This document shows, piece by piece, positions 1-8,552 of a DNA stretch of 64,000 nucleotides (position 1 is its first letter; every line of letters starts with the position of its first letter). Below the pieces are notes generated by a model, which searched no databases, had not been told where the DNA came from, and saw only the letters and a list, made by a program, of their open reading frames with translations. Location: positions 1-64,000 of the forward strand of contig NZ_JAWHTE010000009.1 of NCBI RefSeq assembly GCF_032586175.1. The letters run 5' to 3'. The position numbers and the translations under genes were made by a program. Source of the DNA: Ovoidimarina sediminis. Lineage in GTDB: Bacteria > Pseudomonadota > Alphaproteobacteria > Rhodobacterales > Rhodobacteraceae.

Positions 1-1
1 C

Positions 2-763
2 CTCCCAGACAGGATGAATCACAAATCAGCTCCAACAGGAATCCCCGCGATTCAGGTTTTCAGTCGGATGCTTTAGGCTTTCGATGGGCGAGACGGCATC
101 CATTTCGCCAGTCAGATGAGGTATGATCTTATCCTGATGGATATCAGCATGCCTGAGGTCGACGGGGTAACCGCGACGGAGACAATACGCCGGGAGACCG
201 GCCCCAATCAGGAAACGCCAATCGTCGCGCTAACCGCACATGCCCTTCCGGAAGACCTGGAGCGCTTCCGGCATGCGGGGGTGACCGACACACTCATCAA
301 ACCGTTGAGCCGTCAGGCGCTTGAGCGAGTGGTGGGCGCGAACATCTCGTCCGCAACAGACCTGCCAACAAGCGAGACGTTTGAAGTGCTTGCCATGCTG
401 AGTGAACAGATTGGCAGGGCCGAGACCGTCGATCTTCTGGATCAGTTCATCGAGGAATCCGACAACCTGGTTCAGTCGCTCTCGTTCGTTGAGGGGACGC
501 CAGACGCGAGACATCAGCTTTCTCAACTTGCCCACAAGTCGGCCGGGTCTGCTTCGGTTTTCAGAAGCCAGGCGTTCGCGGGCCTCCTGAGGAAGCTCGA
601 AACCGTGCTGCGGGAGGACGAAACCGCGGAATTGCCCGCGATTGCAGCCGAGCTTGAGACGTGCTTGTCAGCCACCCGGAAGGAGCTGATGGAATGCCGG
701 GATGATATGACCCCCGGCGATGGGAACGGCAATATGGGCGAGACCCAGGTCCAGATCGGATGA
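2..763 (+). pseudogene. 3' remnant of hybrid sensor kinase (receiver + Hpt)
   Basis: The open part (ATG at 116, 215 codons) encodes the second half of a receiver domain and a histidine-phosphotransfer domain. The receiver retains the phospho-acceptor Asp9 in LILMDISMP, Thr40 and Lys62 (LIKPLS). The Hpt histidine is His140 in LAHKSAGS. The same frame continues upstream as AFDGRDGIHFASQ, which is normal receiver sequence, but it meets a TAG at 74-76. Before the stop, IQVFSRML resembles the first helix of a receiver with the following strand missing. The N-terminal acidic pocket is therefore absent from any translatable product. This looks like the decayed end of a phosphorelay kinase, though a frameshift-only defect or sequence error outside the window cannot be excluded. 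Confidence 0.6.
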
Positions 764-915
764 TAGGCCGAAGCATTGGTGTATGTCAGGCGGAAGCGGC
801 TCTGTGGCGGCTTTTCCGGACGCGATGGGAGATCGATGCCCTGTGTTGAGAGAGACAGGTTCGCATTCGTCCGACAGCACCATTCGGCCGTTTTGCCGCC
901 GGTGATCGCGCCGGG

Positions 916-2298
916 TCAGGCTGAGCCATCTGGTGGCCGGAGCCCGCCCATTTCATTCTGGGCCACGTGGCTGGTCATCCAAAGGGCAAGGCCGAGGCCC
1001 GTGACCACGGCCGTCGCAATGCCGAGCCAGACGCCGATCTCGTCGAAACGGAGGAGGCCGACGAATATCCAGACGAAAAAGGCCACGCCGAAACAGTGGC
1101 GATAGAGGCTGATCCAGACTGTCCAGATCGGGCGTTTGAGGGCCTGAAGGAACGAGTTGATGGAAAAGAGCGCCATGTAGAAGGGCAGGATCAACCCATC
1201 GACGCGCAGGTAGGTGACGCCGACGCGGATGACCTCGGGGTCATCGGTGAAGAATCCCATCATGGTGCGGCCGAACACCCAGAGGATCGGCCCGGCGATG
1301 GCGGACAGGACAAGCCCGACCTTCCAGCAGAAGAACAGCGACTGTCGCACACGGTCGAAGTCCTTCGCCCCGAAATTCTGGGAGGCGATCGGAAGAAGTG
1401 CACCGGTCATCCCAAGTATCGGAAGCAGGAGGAGCTGTTCCAGCCGGAGCGCGATTCCGTACCCCGCGATGGCGTGTTCGCCGAAGAATTTCAGCGCGAA
1501 TTGCACGACGAAGACCGCCAATAGCATGACGAGGAAAGATGTGGCGGTCGGCAGAACCTGGATCGAGATTTCGGCGTAGCGATCGAGGCGTGGGGCGAAA
1601 TCCTTCGTGCGCATGTTCTGCATGCGCCGGCGTCTGAGAACCTGGCGGAAGAGAAACAGCATCACGCCCGTCTGGCTGATCACGGTTGAGACCGCGAGCC
1701 CGTCAAACCCGATCCCCGGGATCACGCCCGGAATGCCAAAGATCAACAGGGGATTGAGGGCGATGTTGACGAAAAAGGACACAATGAGCGCGCGCTGCAT
1801 GGAGACCGCATCGCCATGGGCCTGCAGGATGCCGTTGCATCCGAACATGAGGAGAAATCCGGGCAGGGCCAGAAGAAGCAGGTGGAAGTACCGCACCCCC
1901 GCATCGCGATAGGGGCCTGGTTCGGACACGAGCTGAATGAGGAGGGGGCCAAGGAGGTACCCGATGATCGCCAGAAAGCCGGCGGACAGAAGGCCGTAGG
2001 AGATGCCCTGCGCGGCGAAGCGGCGCGCGCGGTCGTCCTCGCCAGCGCCGAGGGCGTTGCCGACAAGGGCGCTCATCGCGGCGCCCAGGCCGATGCCGAT
2101 GGCAATCAGAATGAAGAACGCCTGAAACCCGAGCGACAAACCGGCCTGCGCGCTGGTCGACAGGAGCCCGGCAAAGAACATGTCGACGACATTGTAGAGC
2201 GTGTTGAACAGCATGCCGATGGCGGCCGGTATGGCCAGCGTGCGGAAATGCGACGGGATCGGCCCGCGCGTCAGATCGATGTCCAGCGGCATCGCCAC
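916..2298 (-). CDS. MATE family efflux transporter
   Basis: This 460-residue polytopic membrane protein has about twelve hydrophobic segments in two homologous halves, the architecture and length of MATE (NorM/DinF-type) antiporters. The N-terminal PSHFRTLAIPAAIGMLFNTLYNVVD region matches the family's first helix. MATE proteins export cationic or amphipathic compounds using a sodium or proton gradient across the inner membrane. The gene is the last of a minus-strand trio, 12 bases after the XRE-cupin regulator, so export is probably tied to that regulator's ligand. The ATG at 2298 is followed by a second Met two codons later; either could serve. The substrate is unknown. Confidence 0.85.
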   Translation of the reverse strand: MAMPLDIDLTRGPIPSHFRTLAIPAAIGMLFNTLYNVVDMFFAGLLSTSAQAGLSLGFQAFFILIAIGIGLGAAMSALVGNALGAGEDDRARRFAAQGISYGLLSAGFLAIIGYLLGPLLIQLVSEPGPYRDAGVRYFHLLLLALPGFLLMFGCNGILQAHGDAVSMQRALIVSFFVNIALNPLLIFGIPGVIPGIGFDGLAVSTVISQTGVMLFLFRQVLRRRRMQNMRTKDFAPRLDRYAEISIQVLPTATSFLVMLLAVFVVQFALKFFGEHAIAGYGIALRLEQLLLLPILGMTGALLPIASQNFGAKDFDRVRQSLFFCWKVGLVLSAIAGPILWVFGRTMMGFFTDDPEVIRVGVTYLRVDGLILPFYMALFSINSFLQALKRPIWTVWISLYRHCFGVAFFVWIFVGLLRFDEIGVWLGIATAVVTGLGLALWMTSHVAQNEMGGLRPPDGSA

Positions 2299-2310
2299 AT
2301 CAGCACCGTG

Positions 2311-2913
2311 TCATGGGCGTTCGGCCTGAACGGTCAGGAAGACGAAGGTTTCTGTCAGGACATCCTCGAACCCGTGGCTCAGCTCTGCATCGAGGCTGAT
2401 GCTGTCGCCAGCGGCAAGATGGAAACGCGCGTCTCCGTAGCGATAGACGGCTTCGCCTTCCAGCGCCTGAACGAACACCACGCCATTGCCGACATAGGTC
2501 GGCGGGCGGCCGGAGTCGCGGCGCAGGGTGACACGGCGTGCCTGGAACCTAAGATCCTTGCGCGCGTGGAGCGCGAGGTTGATGTATTCGTGACTGTGGT
2601 CGCCCGCGAGCCGCGTTGACCTCAGGCCTTCCCCGTGCCGGACAAGGGTGTAGTCGGTATGCGCGGTTCGCGCCTCGCTGAAGAGTGCCGCGATCGGAAC
2701 TTCGAGTGCGGCGGCAAGCGCGGCCAGTGTATCGATCGAGGGAGAAACCAGACCATTCTCGATGCGGCTGACCATGGCGGCTGAGATGCCCGACAATTCG
2801 GCAAGCCGGCGCGCCGATTGCTTGCGGCTTTGACGGAGTTCGATCAGCGAGGCGCCGATTGCCTTGTCAATTTGCCGCCCCGGATCCTGGTCCTGCATCG
2901 GTTTCACGGTCAA
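2311..2913 (-). CDS. XRE-family regulator with C-terminal cupin domain
   Basis: This 200-residue one-component regulator has an HTH_3 domain at about residues 17-75 (RRLAELSGISAAMVSRIENG) and a cupin beta-barrel at about 110-195 that ends in GDSISLDAELSHGFEDV. In this family the cupin binds a small ligand and tunes DNA binding; such proteins often control amine, amino-acid or sulfonate catabolism. It overlaps the AhpD-like gene upstream by 4 bases (ATGA) and precedes the MATE gene, so the three form one operon. A second protein of the same architecture lies at 23769-24386. The ligand is not evident from sequence. Confidence 0.85.
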   Translation of the reverse strand: MTVKPMQDQDPGRQIDKAIGASLIELRQSRKQSARRLAELSGISAAMVSRIENGLVSPSIDTLAALAAALEVPIAALFSEARTAHTDYTLVRHGEGLRSTRLAGDHSHEYINLALHARKDLRFQARRVTLRRDSGRPPTYVGNGVVFVQALEGEAVYRYGDARFHLAAGDSISLDAELSHGFEDVLTETFVFLTVQAERP

Positions 2914-3488
2914 TCCTCGGCGTAATATCCCACGACGTCGCCGTCTGTCGTGACACCAAGTCCGTTCAGCAACCTGTTGGCATAGTTGAAGTATCCGACG
3001 ATCTGGTTGATTTCCAGAATCTCGCCGTCCGACCAGCCCGCGCCGCGCAGCTCTGCTACGTCCGACTGTTCCATCTCTCCGGGTGAGAGCGTCAGTTTCT
3101 CTGCATAAGCCAACGCGGCCAGCTCGGCGCCGTCAAAGGCGTCTTGCGGTGCGCGCGCCGTCAACGCGGCCTCGATTGCATCGGCGCGCGTGTCGTCACC
3201 GATCAGGTGCCGCGCATTCGCCCAATGGTTGGCATAGGAGTAAGGGCATCTGTTCAGTGTCGAGACGTAGGAGCTAATCACCTCCTGAAACCACATTGGC
3301 ACGGTGTTCGTTTCGTCGTGCAGGCAGGCGCGGTAAAGCACCACATGCCCCTTCATGGTGTTCGGCCGCAGCGAATGAACGCGCATGACATTGTCGACAG
3401 TGCCATGCGGTGTGCGCGCCAGTTCAAGGATTTCCGTCAAATGCGCATCGGCTTCGTCGTCGGGTATCATCCGAATCCAGGCTGACAT
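2910..3488 (-). CDS. AhpD/carboxymuconolactone-decarboxylase-like peroxidase-related protein
   Basis: This 192-residue all-alpha protein belongs to the AhpD/CMD superfamily ('uncharacterised peroxidase-related'). The diagnostic segment EVISSYVSTLNRCPYSYANH retains the first Cys and the downstream His of the usual ExxxCxxC-x3-H site, but the second Cys is Ser, so a classical dithiol peroxidase cycle seems unlikely. It is the first gene of the minus-strand trio with the XRE-cupin regulator and the MATE exporter. The start at 3488 faces the ABC transporter promoter across a 194-base AT-rich gap. The role is unknown; detoxification or a decarboxylase/hydrolase-like reaction would fit. Confidence 0.7.
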   Translation of the reverse strand: MSAWIRMIPDDEADAHLTEILELARTPHGTVDNVMRVHSLRPNTMKGHVVLYRACLHDETNTVPMWFQEVISSYVSTLNRCPYSYANHWANARHLIGDDTRADAIEAALTARAPQDAFDGAELAALAYAEKLTLSPGEMEQSDVAELRGAGWSDGEILEINQIVGYFNYANRLLNGLGVTTDGDVVGYYAED

Positions 3489-3682
3489 TTAGCGATCCCC
3501 CTGTGGCGCGGTTCAAATTTTGTGCACTTGGCAGCGGTTAACGAGAATTCAATTGACGATTATTGCGCATTAAGCAACTATATTAATCAACATGCAACGC
3601 CTAGGGTGGGTGAAAAAACGTTGGCGGATCGTTCGGCGCTCATCATGATCGGGTCTGATACCCCTCGCGGAGCCGGGCGCCC
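3489..3682. promoter_or_regulatory. AT-rich divergent control region
   Basis: This non-coding stretch separates the AhpD/XRE/MATE operon (minus) from the amino-acid ABC operon (plus). It is distinctly richer in A and T than its surroundings around 3535-3600. It includes a TTGACG at 3553-3558 followed about 20 bases later by TATATT, but the spacing is longer than ideal. I see no convincing operator palindrome. Both operons must start from here. Confidence 0.5.
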
Positions 3683-4429
3683 ATGACGCAGTCCAAGCCG
3701 ATGATCGAGGTGACGAACCTCGACAAGTATTATGGCAAGTTCCAAGCGCTCAAGAATGTCAGCCTGACGGTGGATCAGGGCGAGAAGGTTGTGATCTGTG
3801 GCCCGTCGGGGTCGGGGAAATCCACGCTGATACGGTGCTTTAACGGGTTGGAGTGGCACAGTTCGGGCCGCCTCGTGATCGATGGGATCGAGGTTTACGA
3901 GGGCGCCAAGGAGATCCGCGAACTGCGCCAGGAAGTCGGGATGGTGTTTCAGCAGTTCAACCTGTTTCCACATCTGACGGTTCTTGAGAACCTAACGATT
4001 GGGCCGATGAAGGTGCGCAATATCGACAGGGCGCAGGCAGAGGAAACGGCCCGAAAATACCTGGAACGCGTTCATATCCCCGAACAGGCCGACAAGTACC
4101 CCGCACAGCTTTCGGGCGGCCAGCAGCAGCGTGTGGCGATTGCCCGTTCGCTGTGCATGGAGACGCGGATCATGCTGTTTGACGAGCCGACGTCGGCGCT
4201 GGATCCCGAGATGATCAACGAGGTGCTGGACGTGATGGTCGAGCTTGCCCAATCCGGCATGACCATGGTCGTTGTCACGCATGAGATGGGCTTTGCCCGC
4301 AAGGTCGCCGACAAGATGGTGTTCATGGAAGCCGGCCAGATCGTCGAGGTGTCGCCGCCCGACAAGTTCTTCACCAACCCGTCAAGCGAGCGCTGCCGCC
4401 TGTTCCTGGATCAGATACTGGAACATTGA
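3683..4429 (+). CDS. polar amino-acid ABC transporter ATP-binding protein
   Basis: This 248-residue ATPase of the GlnQ/HisP/AapP group energises import of a polar amino acid or related zwitterion. Walker A is GPSGSGKST, the Q-loop follows VGMVFQQFNLFPH, the signature is LSGGQQQR, and Walker B is IMLFDEP with the switch His in VVTHEMG. It is the first gene of an ATPase-permease-SBP-permease operon at 3683-7066. The 248-residue length is normal for the family. Since the operon sits among oxygenases for an unidentified nitrogen compound, the transported ligand may be that compound rather than a proteinogenic amino acid; that is an inference. Confidence 0.93.
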   Translation: MTQSKPMIEVTNLDKYYGKFQALKNVSLTVDQGEKVVICGPSGSGKSTLIRCFNGLEWHSSGRLVIDGIEVYEGAKEIRELRQEVGMVFQQFNLFPHLTVLENLTIGPMKVRNIDRAQAEETARKYLERVHIPEQADKYPAQLSGGQQQRVAIARSLCMETRIMLFDEPTSALDPEMINEVLDVMVELAQSGMTMVVVTHEMGFARKVADKMVFMEAGQIVEVSPPDKFFTNPSSERCRLFLDQILEH

Positions 4430-4430
4430 G

Positions 4431-5273
4431 TTGAGCGATATTGGCATATCCGGGCCGATCGGCCAGCCATTGCCGAGACGCCCGTTTCTGAGACGCTTCT
4501 TTGACTCGGTGCCAATTTCGGTACTGATCTACGCTGTCATCGTCGGCCTGATCGGATATGGCGCATATACCGGCGCGCAGGGCATGGGGTATAACTGGCA
4601 GTGGTACCGCATCCCGCAATATTTCTATCGCGTTACCGACGAGGGCTTTCAGTGGGGCGAGATCCCCATCGGGCTTGTCGCAACAATCACCTTGTCGGTG
4701 ACCGCGTTTCTTCTTGCCATGCTGATCGGGCTGGTCGTTGCGCTGTTGCGCCTGTCGGGCCTCGTGGTCGGGTCGGCCGTTGCCGTCGGCTTCCTGGAAC
4801 TGATCCGGAATATCCCGCTTCTGGTGCTGCTATATCTCTTCTACTACGTGCTGGGGCCGGTCTTCGGCTTTGACCGCTATGTGGCCAGCATCCTGACATT
4901 GGCGGTGTTCCACTCGGCCCTGATTTCCGAGATCCTGCGCGCCGGGATCAACGCCGTGCCGACAGGGCAGTGGGAGGCGGCGAAATCCATCGGGATGTCG
5001 ACATCCCAGACCTACAGGTACATCATCCTTCCGCAGTCCATTCGGTTCATGCTTCCGCCGCTGACCGGAGAAGTCGTGCACCTGATCAAATCCTCGGCGA
5101 TCGTCAGCGTGATCGCCGTGGCCGAACTGACCACGCTGGGCCGGAACATCATTTCCGACACGTATATGAGTTTCGAAATCTGGTTCACCATTGCCTTGGT
5201 GTATCTGGCGGTGACCCTGATCCTGTCGATCGGCGTAAGTTTTCTGGAGAAGAAATATGCCGTCGACCAATAA
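4431..5273 (+). CDS. polar amino-acid ABC transporter permease (first)
   Basis: This inner-membrane permease of the HisMQ/GlnP type has about 280 residues, with an N-terminal helix, a long extracytoplasmic segment (residues about 45-75) and five further helices. The EAA loop reads QWEAAKSIGMSTSQTYRYIILPQ. I place the start at TTG 4431, one base after the ATPase stop codon: no ATG or GTG lies upstream in frame that does not run far into the ATPase gene, and the first downstream ATG would remove the first membrane helix. It pairs with the permease at 6203-7066 to form the translocation channel. Confidence 0.85.
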   Translation: MSDIGISGPIGQPLPRRPFLRRFFDSVPISVLIYAVIVGLIGYGAYTGAQGMGYNWQWYRIPQYFYRVTDEGFQWGEIPIGLVATITLSVTAFLLAMLIGLVVALLRLSGLVVGSAVAVGFLELIRNIPLLVLLYLFYYVLGPVFGFDRYVASILTLAVFHSALISEILRAGINAVPTGQWEAAKSIGMSTSQTYRYIILPQSIRFMLPPLTGEVVHLIKSSAIVSVIAVAELTTLGRNIISDTYMSFEIWFTIALVYLAVTLILSIGVSFLEKKYAVDQ

Positions 5274-5307
5274 CCATAAAGAAATCAAGACAACATGGAG
5301 TGATAAG

Positions 5308-6141
5308 ATGAAGCTTTCTCGCAGAATGCTGGGCGCCGCAATCGGCGCAGTCGTTGCCACCAGCATGGCCACCGCCGGCCTCGCGCAGAGCGCGACGCAG
5401 TCATTGTCCAGCGAAAGTGTGATTGAAACGATCAAGCAGGACGGCGTGATCAGGATTGGCCTGTCGCTGTTCGTGCCCTGGTCGATGCGTGACAAGAACG
5501 GTGATCTGATCGGTTTCGAGCTGGATGTGGGCCGCAAGCTGGCCGAAGATATGGGGGTTGAGGTCGAGTTTGTTCCGACCGCGTGGGACGGCATTATTCC
5601 CGCTCTCGTTGCCGGCAACTTCGATGTCATCATCTCGGGCATGTCGGTGACGGCGCAGCGCAATCTGACCGTCAACTTTACCGATCCCTACGCCTTTTCC
5701 GGTCTTGCGATCCTCGCCAACAAGGAGATGACCGCGGGCATGAGTATGGAAGACCTGAACTCTCCGGATGTGACCTTTGCCGCGCGCCGGGGCGCCACGC
5801 CCGCGGTCGTGATTGCCGAGAAGTTTCCGCAGGCCACCCTGCTTCTGTTCGACGAGGACGGTGCATCGGCACAGGAAGTTCTGAACGGCAATGCGCATGC
5901 GACGATGTCCTCTCAGCCGACGCCGAACCGCGAAGCCGGCAGAAACCCCGAAACACTCGTGGTTATGCCCGGTGAGTTGTTCGATCCGCGCGGCGAAGGC
6001 TTTGCCCTGCGCAAGGGCGATCCGGATGCCGTGAACTTCTTCAACAACTGGATCGCACAGCAGTGGCGGTCGGGCTGGCTTGAAGAGCGGCACAACTATT
6101 GGTTCGCCACGGAAGACTGGGCGGACCAGGTGTCACAGTAA
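5308..6141 (+). CDS. polar amino-acid ABC transporter substrate-binding protein
   Basis: This 277-residue periplasmic binding protein belongs to the family 3 solute-binding proteins. A signal peptide with a KLSRR positive start and a hydrophobic core ends near TAGLAQS. The mature part begins a typical type II fold with VIETIKQDGVIRIGLSLFVPWSMRDKNGDLIGFELDV, and VEFVPTAWDGIIPALVAGNFDVIISGMS is the canonical ligand-cleft region. The ATG at 5308 is preceded by GGAG 7 bases away. The gene follows the first permease and is followed by a strong hairpin that may keep its mRNA more abundant than that of the second permease. Confidence 0.9.
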   Translation: MKLSRRMLGAAIGAVVATSMATAGLAQSATQSLSSESVIETIKQDGVIRIGLSLFVPWSMRDKNGDLIGFELDVGRKLAEDMGVEVEFVPTAWDGIIPALVAGNFDVIISGMSVTAQRNLTVNFTDPYAFSGLAILANKEMTAGMSMEDLNSPDVTFAARRGATPAVVIAEKFPQATLLLFDEDGASAQEVLNGNAHATMSSQPTPNREAGRNPETLVVMPGELFDPRGEGFALRKGDPDAVNFFNNWIAQQWRSGWLEERHNYWFATEDWADQVSQ

Positions 6142-6153
6142 CCAAGACGTGTG

Positions 6154-6182
6154 ATCCGGGGGCAGGGTGACTGCCCCCGGAT
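6154..6182 (+). terminator. intra-operon hairpin after the amino-acid SBP gene
   Basis: The perfect 12-bp inverted repeat ATCCGGGGGCAG / CTGCCCCCGGAT surrounds a 5-base loop, 12 bases after the SBP stop codon. No T tract follows, so it is more likely an mRNA-stabilising or partly attenuating structure than a full terminator. Such hairpins after binding-protein genes are common in ABC operons and raise binding protein over permease. Confidence 0.65.
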
Positions 6183-6202
6183 CAGATGCCGGAGCTTCGC
6201 TG

Positions 6203-7066
6203 GTGCAGGATTTCCTGAAGAAACTCAGATGGCCGGATTACCTGATCCTGGCCGTCCTCGTGGTGTTCTTCGGGTATATCTGGGTCTCCATCGAAGGGAC
6301 GCTGAACTACAAATGGCGGTGGGAGCTGATCCCGGGCTATGTCGTCGGCTGGCATACAGGCCGCGAGGAATACTTTGCCAATCTGCTTTTGCAGGGCCTG
6401 GTCGCGACAATTCGGATCAGCATCTATTCCGGCATTCTGGCGCTCATCCTTGGAACGATCCTGGGGGTGGCGCGGTGTTCGGGAAACCTGACGATCCGGA
6501 TGCTGGCGCGGACCTATCTGGAGTTCCTGCGCAACGTGCCGCCGGTCGTTGTTGTCTTCATCTTCTTCTTTTTCCTGTCGCAGCAATTGATCGATGCCCT
6601 GAACCTCGAGCGTTGGGCGCGCGGGATCGCCCGGCAGGAGGACAACCAGATCTGGACGTTCTTCTTCGGCGACATGCGGCGGTTTCCCTCGCTCGTTTCG
6701 GGCGTCGTTGTTCTGGCGCTGTTCGAGAGCGCGTTCGTGGGCGAGATCGTGCGCGCCGGCATTCAGTCTGTGCCCAAGGGGCAGCGCGAGGCCGCGCGAT
6801 CCATCGGCATGAGCAGCCTGCAGGAGCTTCGCTACATCGTCTTGCCGCAGGCGATGAAGAAGGTCGTACCGCCGCTGGCCAACCAGTTCATTTCCCTGAT
6901 CAAGGACAGCTCGATCCTGTCACTGATTTCCGTGCAGGAGCTGACCTACAAGTCGGTCGAGCTTGTGGCGTCGTCGCGGATGATCTTCGAGGCCTGGATC
7001 ACGACGGCGGCGTTCTACTTCGTGGTCTGCTTCGGACTGAGCCGGCTTTTTGCCCGACTGGAGTGA
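6203..7066 (+). CDS. polar amino-acid ABC transporter permease (second)
   Basis: This second HisMQ-type permease is about 287 residues long. An N-terminal helix (DYLILAVLVVFFGYIWV) is followed by a periplasmic segment and five helices, and the EAA loop is GQREAARSIGMSSLQELRYIVLPQ. I choose GTG at 6203 because GGAG lies at 6191-6194, 8 bases upstream. The longer frame opening at GTG 6167 would start inside the loop of the hairpin described above. With the permease at 4431-5273 it completes a heterodimeric channel, and the operon ends here facing the convergent ferredoxin gene. Confidence 0.85.
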   Translation: MQDFLKKLRWPDYLILAVLVVFFGYIWVSIEGTLNYKWRWELIPGYVVGWHTGREEYFANLLLQGLVATIRISIYSGILALILGTILGVARCSGNLTIRMLARTYLEFLRNVPPVVVVFIFFFFLSQQLIDALNLERWARGIARQEDNQIWTFFFGDMRRFPSLVSGVVVLALFESAFVGEIVRAGIQSVPKGQREAARSIGMSSLQELRYIVLPQAMKKVVPPLANQFISLIKDSSILSLISVQELTYKSVELVASSRMIFEAWITTAAFYFVVCFGLSRLFARLE

Positions 7067-7127
7067 CAGCCGGAGAAGGAGTAGCGCCCTGTGCCCCGGT
7101 GGTGGGGGGCCTTGCTGCCAGCGGCGC

Positions 7128-7445
7128 CTATAGCAGGATCTGCACCATTCCGTCTTCTATCCGTGTCTCGAAAACCCGCATAGCCCGGGTGGCGGGTGGG
7201 GCAACGGGCGACCCGTCTCGAACATCGAACGCGCCCTGATGCAGGGGGCATTCGATGACGTGACCGTCGAAATAGCCGTCGCAAAGATCCGCGCCGCCAT
7301 GATTGCAAAGCGCGAGGGATGCGTAGACGCCGCTGGGCGTGTCATAAAGCGCGATCAGCCGGGTGCCGATTTCCACCCGCGTCACCCAGTTCTTTTCCAG
7401 GTCAGAGACCTCGATGGTATCGTGCCATGCCTTGGCGGCAGTCAT
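7128..7445 (-). CDS. Rieske-type 2Fe-2S ferredoxin
   Basis: This 105-residue soluble electron carrier has the two Rieske cluster-binding boxes, CNHGG (Cys-x-His) and CPLHQG (Cys-x2-His), 17 residues apart between the Cys residues. The ATG at 7445 lies 2 bases after the stop codon of the desaturase-like gene, so the two are translationally coupled. Its length and motif are those of ferredoxin components of multi-component oxygenases, and its partner is most plausibly the adjacent di-iron membrane hydroxylase or the Rieske oxygenase at 10759. A longer frame upstream would overlap the desaturase gene and is not needed. Confidence 0.85.
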   Translation of the reverse strand: MTAAKAWHDTIEVSDLEKNWVTRVEIGTRLIALYDTPSGVYASLALCNHGGADLCDGYFDGHVIECPLHQGAFDVRDGSPVAPPATRAMRVFETRIEDGMVQILL

Positions 7446-7447
7446 GG

Positions 7448-8398
7448 CTAGGCCCTGGCGCGGTTTTCCGGCCGCAGGATCTGTCTGAGGATATCCCGGT
7501 GCGCGGCAAGGTAGCCGCCACGCTCGACATAGATGTGATCCTTCAGCTTCTCGTGCAGCCGGGGGAGCGCATGGAACGGAACCGATGCCACGTAGTGGTG
7601 TTCGGCGTGGTAGTTCATGTTCCAGCACAGGAAGGAGATCGGCCGGGAGACGATATTCGTTCGGGTGTTTTCGGACATCTGGGCCACTGTCGGGCGGCCG
7701 ACATGCTCTGTCATCCGGACGAACCGCATCACCGGCTCACCGAGAAACAGCGGGATAAGCCAGTACCAGATCAGGCCCCACCAACCGGTGAGTGCCATGG
7801 CGAGAAAGACAGCCGCGTAGGCGATGAGCATGCGCCGGGCCTCCCAGAAAACGGCAGTGTGCTCGACCTTGGGAATGAAGCGCAGCTCGGCTTCGCTGAG
7901 CCTGCCCGAGGCGTGGCGAAAGAGTTCGGAAAACTTCGCGCGCCAGTAGGGGATCGCGGACAGATACCACAGGTACGCGCCCAATGTCTTTGGCAGGGGG
8001 ATCATCTCCGGGTCTTCGCCGGTCTGTTGGGTGTAGGTGTGATGATCGCAGTGTTCATATCGAAAGAAGCGGTGCGGCAGGATGATGACAAGACCACAAA
8101 TCTGGCCCACGAGATCGTTCAGCCAGCGGGTGCGGAACACCGTGTAGTGAACGCATTCGTGTTGCAGTGAAAAGTGGTGCACCAAGACGATGCCGTGAAC
8201 GAACATCGCGGGCCAGATCAGCCAGCTGTTCCACGCCAGGGTGACGAGCGTTGTGGTTCCGGCAAGAAGCAACAGCCAGAGGGCGAGATGGCGCAGGCCG
8301 GGACCATCCGACCGTTGCATAAACGTCTTGAGGTCTTCGCGCGTCAATTTCCCTTCGGCCAAAGCCTGAGTCAGCGGTGTGACAATCGGTTTGGACAT
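7448..8398 (-). CDS. fatty-acid-desaturase-fold membrane di-iron hydroxylase
   Basis: This 316-residue integral membrane protein has the three histidine clusters of the FA-desaturase superfamily: HHFSLQHECVH, HCDHH and HAEHH. These ligate a di-iron centre that hydroxylates or desaturates a substrate with O2 and electrons from a ferredoxin. Hydrophobic helices at about residues 35-80 and 165-215 place the site at the cytoplasmic face. Direct coupling to a dedicated Rieske ferredoxin rather than to lipid genes argues for a small-molecule hydroxylase (as in alkane, xylene or heterocycle hydroxylation) rather than a lipid desaturase. The substrate is unknown; transcription probably continues from the NicX-like gene upstream. 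Confidence 0.75.
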   Translation of the reverse strand: MSKPIVTPLTQALAEGKLTREDLKTFMQRSDGPGLRHLALWLLLLAGTTTLVTLAWNSWLIWPAMFVHGIVLVHHFSLQHECVHYTVFRTRWLNDLVGQICGLVIILPHRFFRYEHCDHHTYTQQTGEDPEMIPLPKTLGAYLWYLSAIPYWRAKFSELFRHASGRLSEAELRFIPKVEHTAVFWEARRMLIAYAAVFLAMALTGWWGLIWYWLIPLFLGEPVMRFVRMTEHVGRPTVAQMSENTRTNIVSRPISFLCWNMNYHAEHHYVASVPFHALPRLHEKLKDHIYVERGGYLAAHRDILRQILRPENRARA

Positions 8399-8552
8399 GT
8401 GTTGATTTCCAAGATCGGCCGGATGAGGGCGTGCGCCCTTCTGTGTCCGGAACCGGAGACGGGAGTGCTCCGCACCATAGCGTTCAGTCGATGAGGCGCC
8501 ATTGGGGGGGAGACTACCCCGCGCGGCGGCGTTCGTTCAAGACGGATCACGC

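Noticed and set aside
6154..6182. Strong hairpins (here, 13024-13043, 61308-61334) as repeats of a mobile or REP-type element
   Set aside because: The three hairpins share no sequence with one another beyond high GC, so they are better explained as individual mRNA structures.
7084..7127. Possible terminator between convergent permease and ferredoxin genes
   Set aside because: Only a short imperfect GCCCC/GGGGC pairing without a T tract is visible; too weak to annotate.
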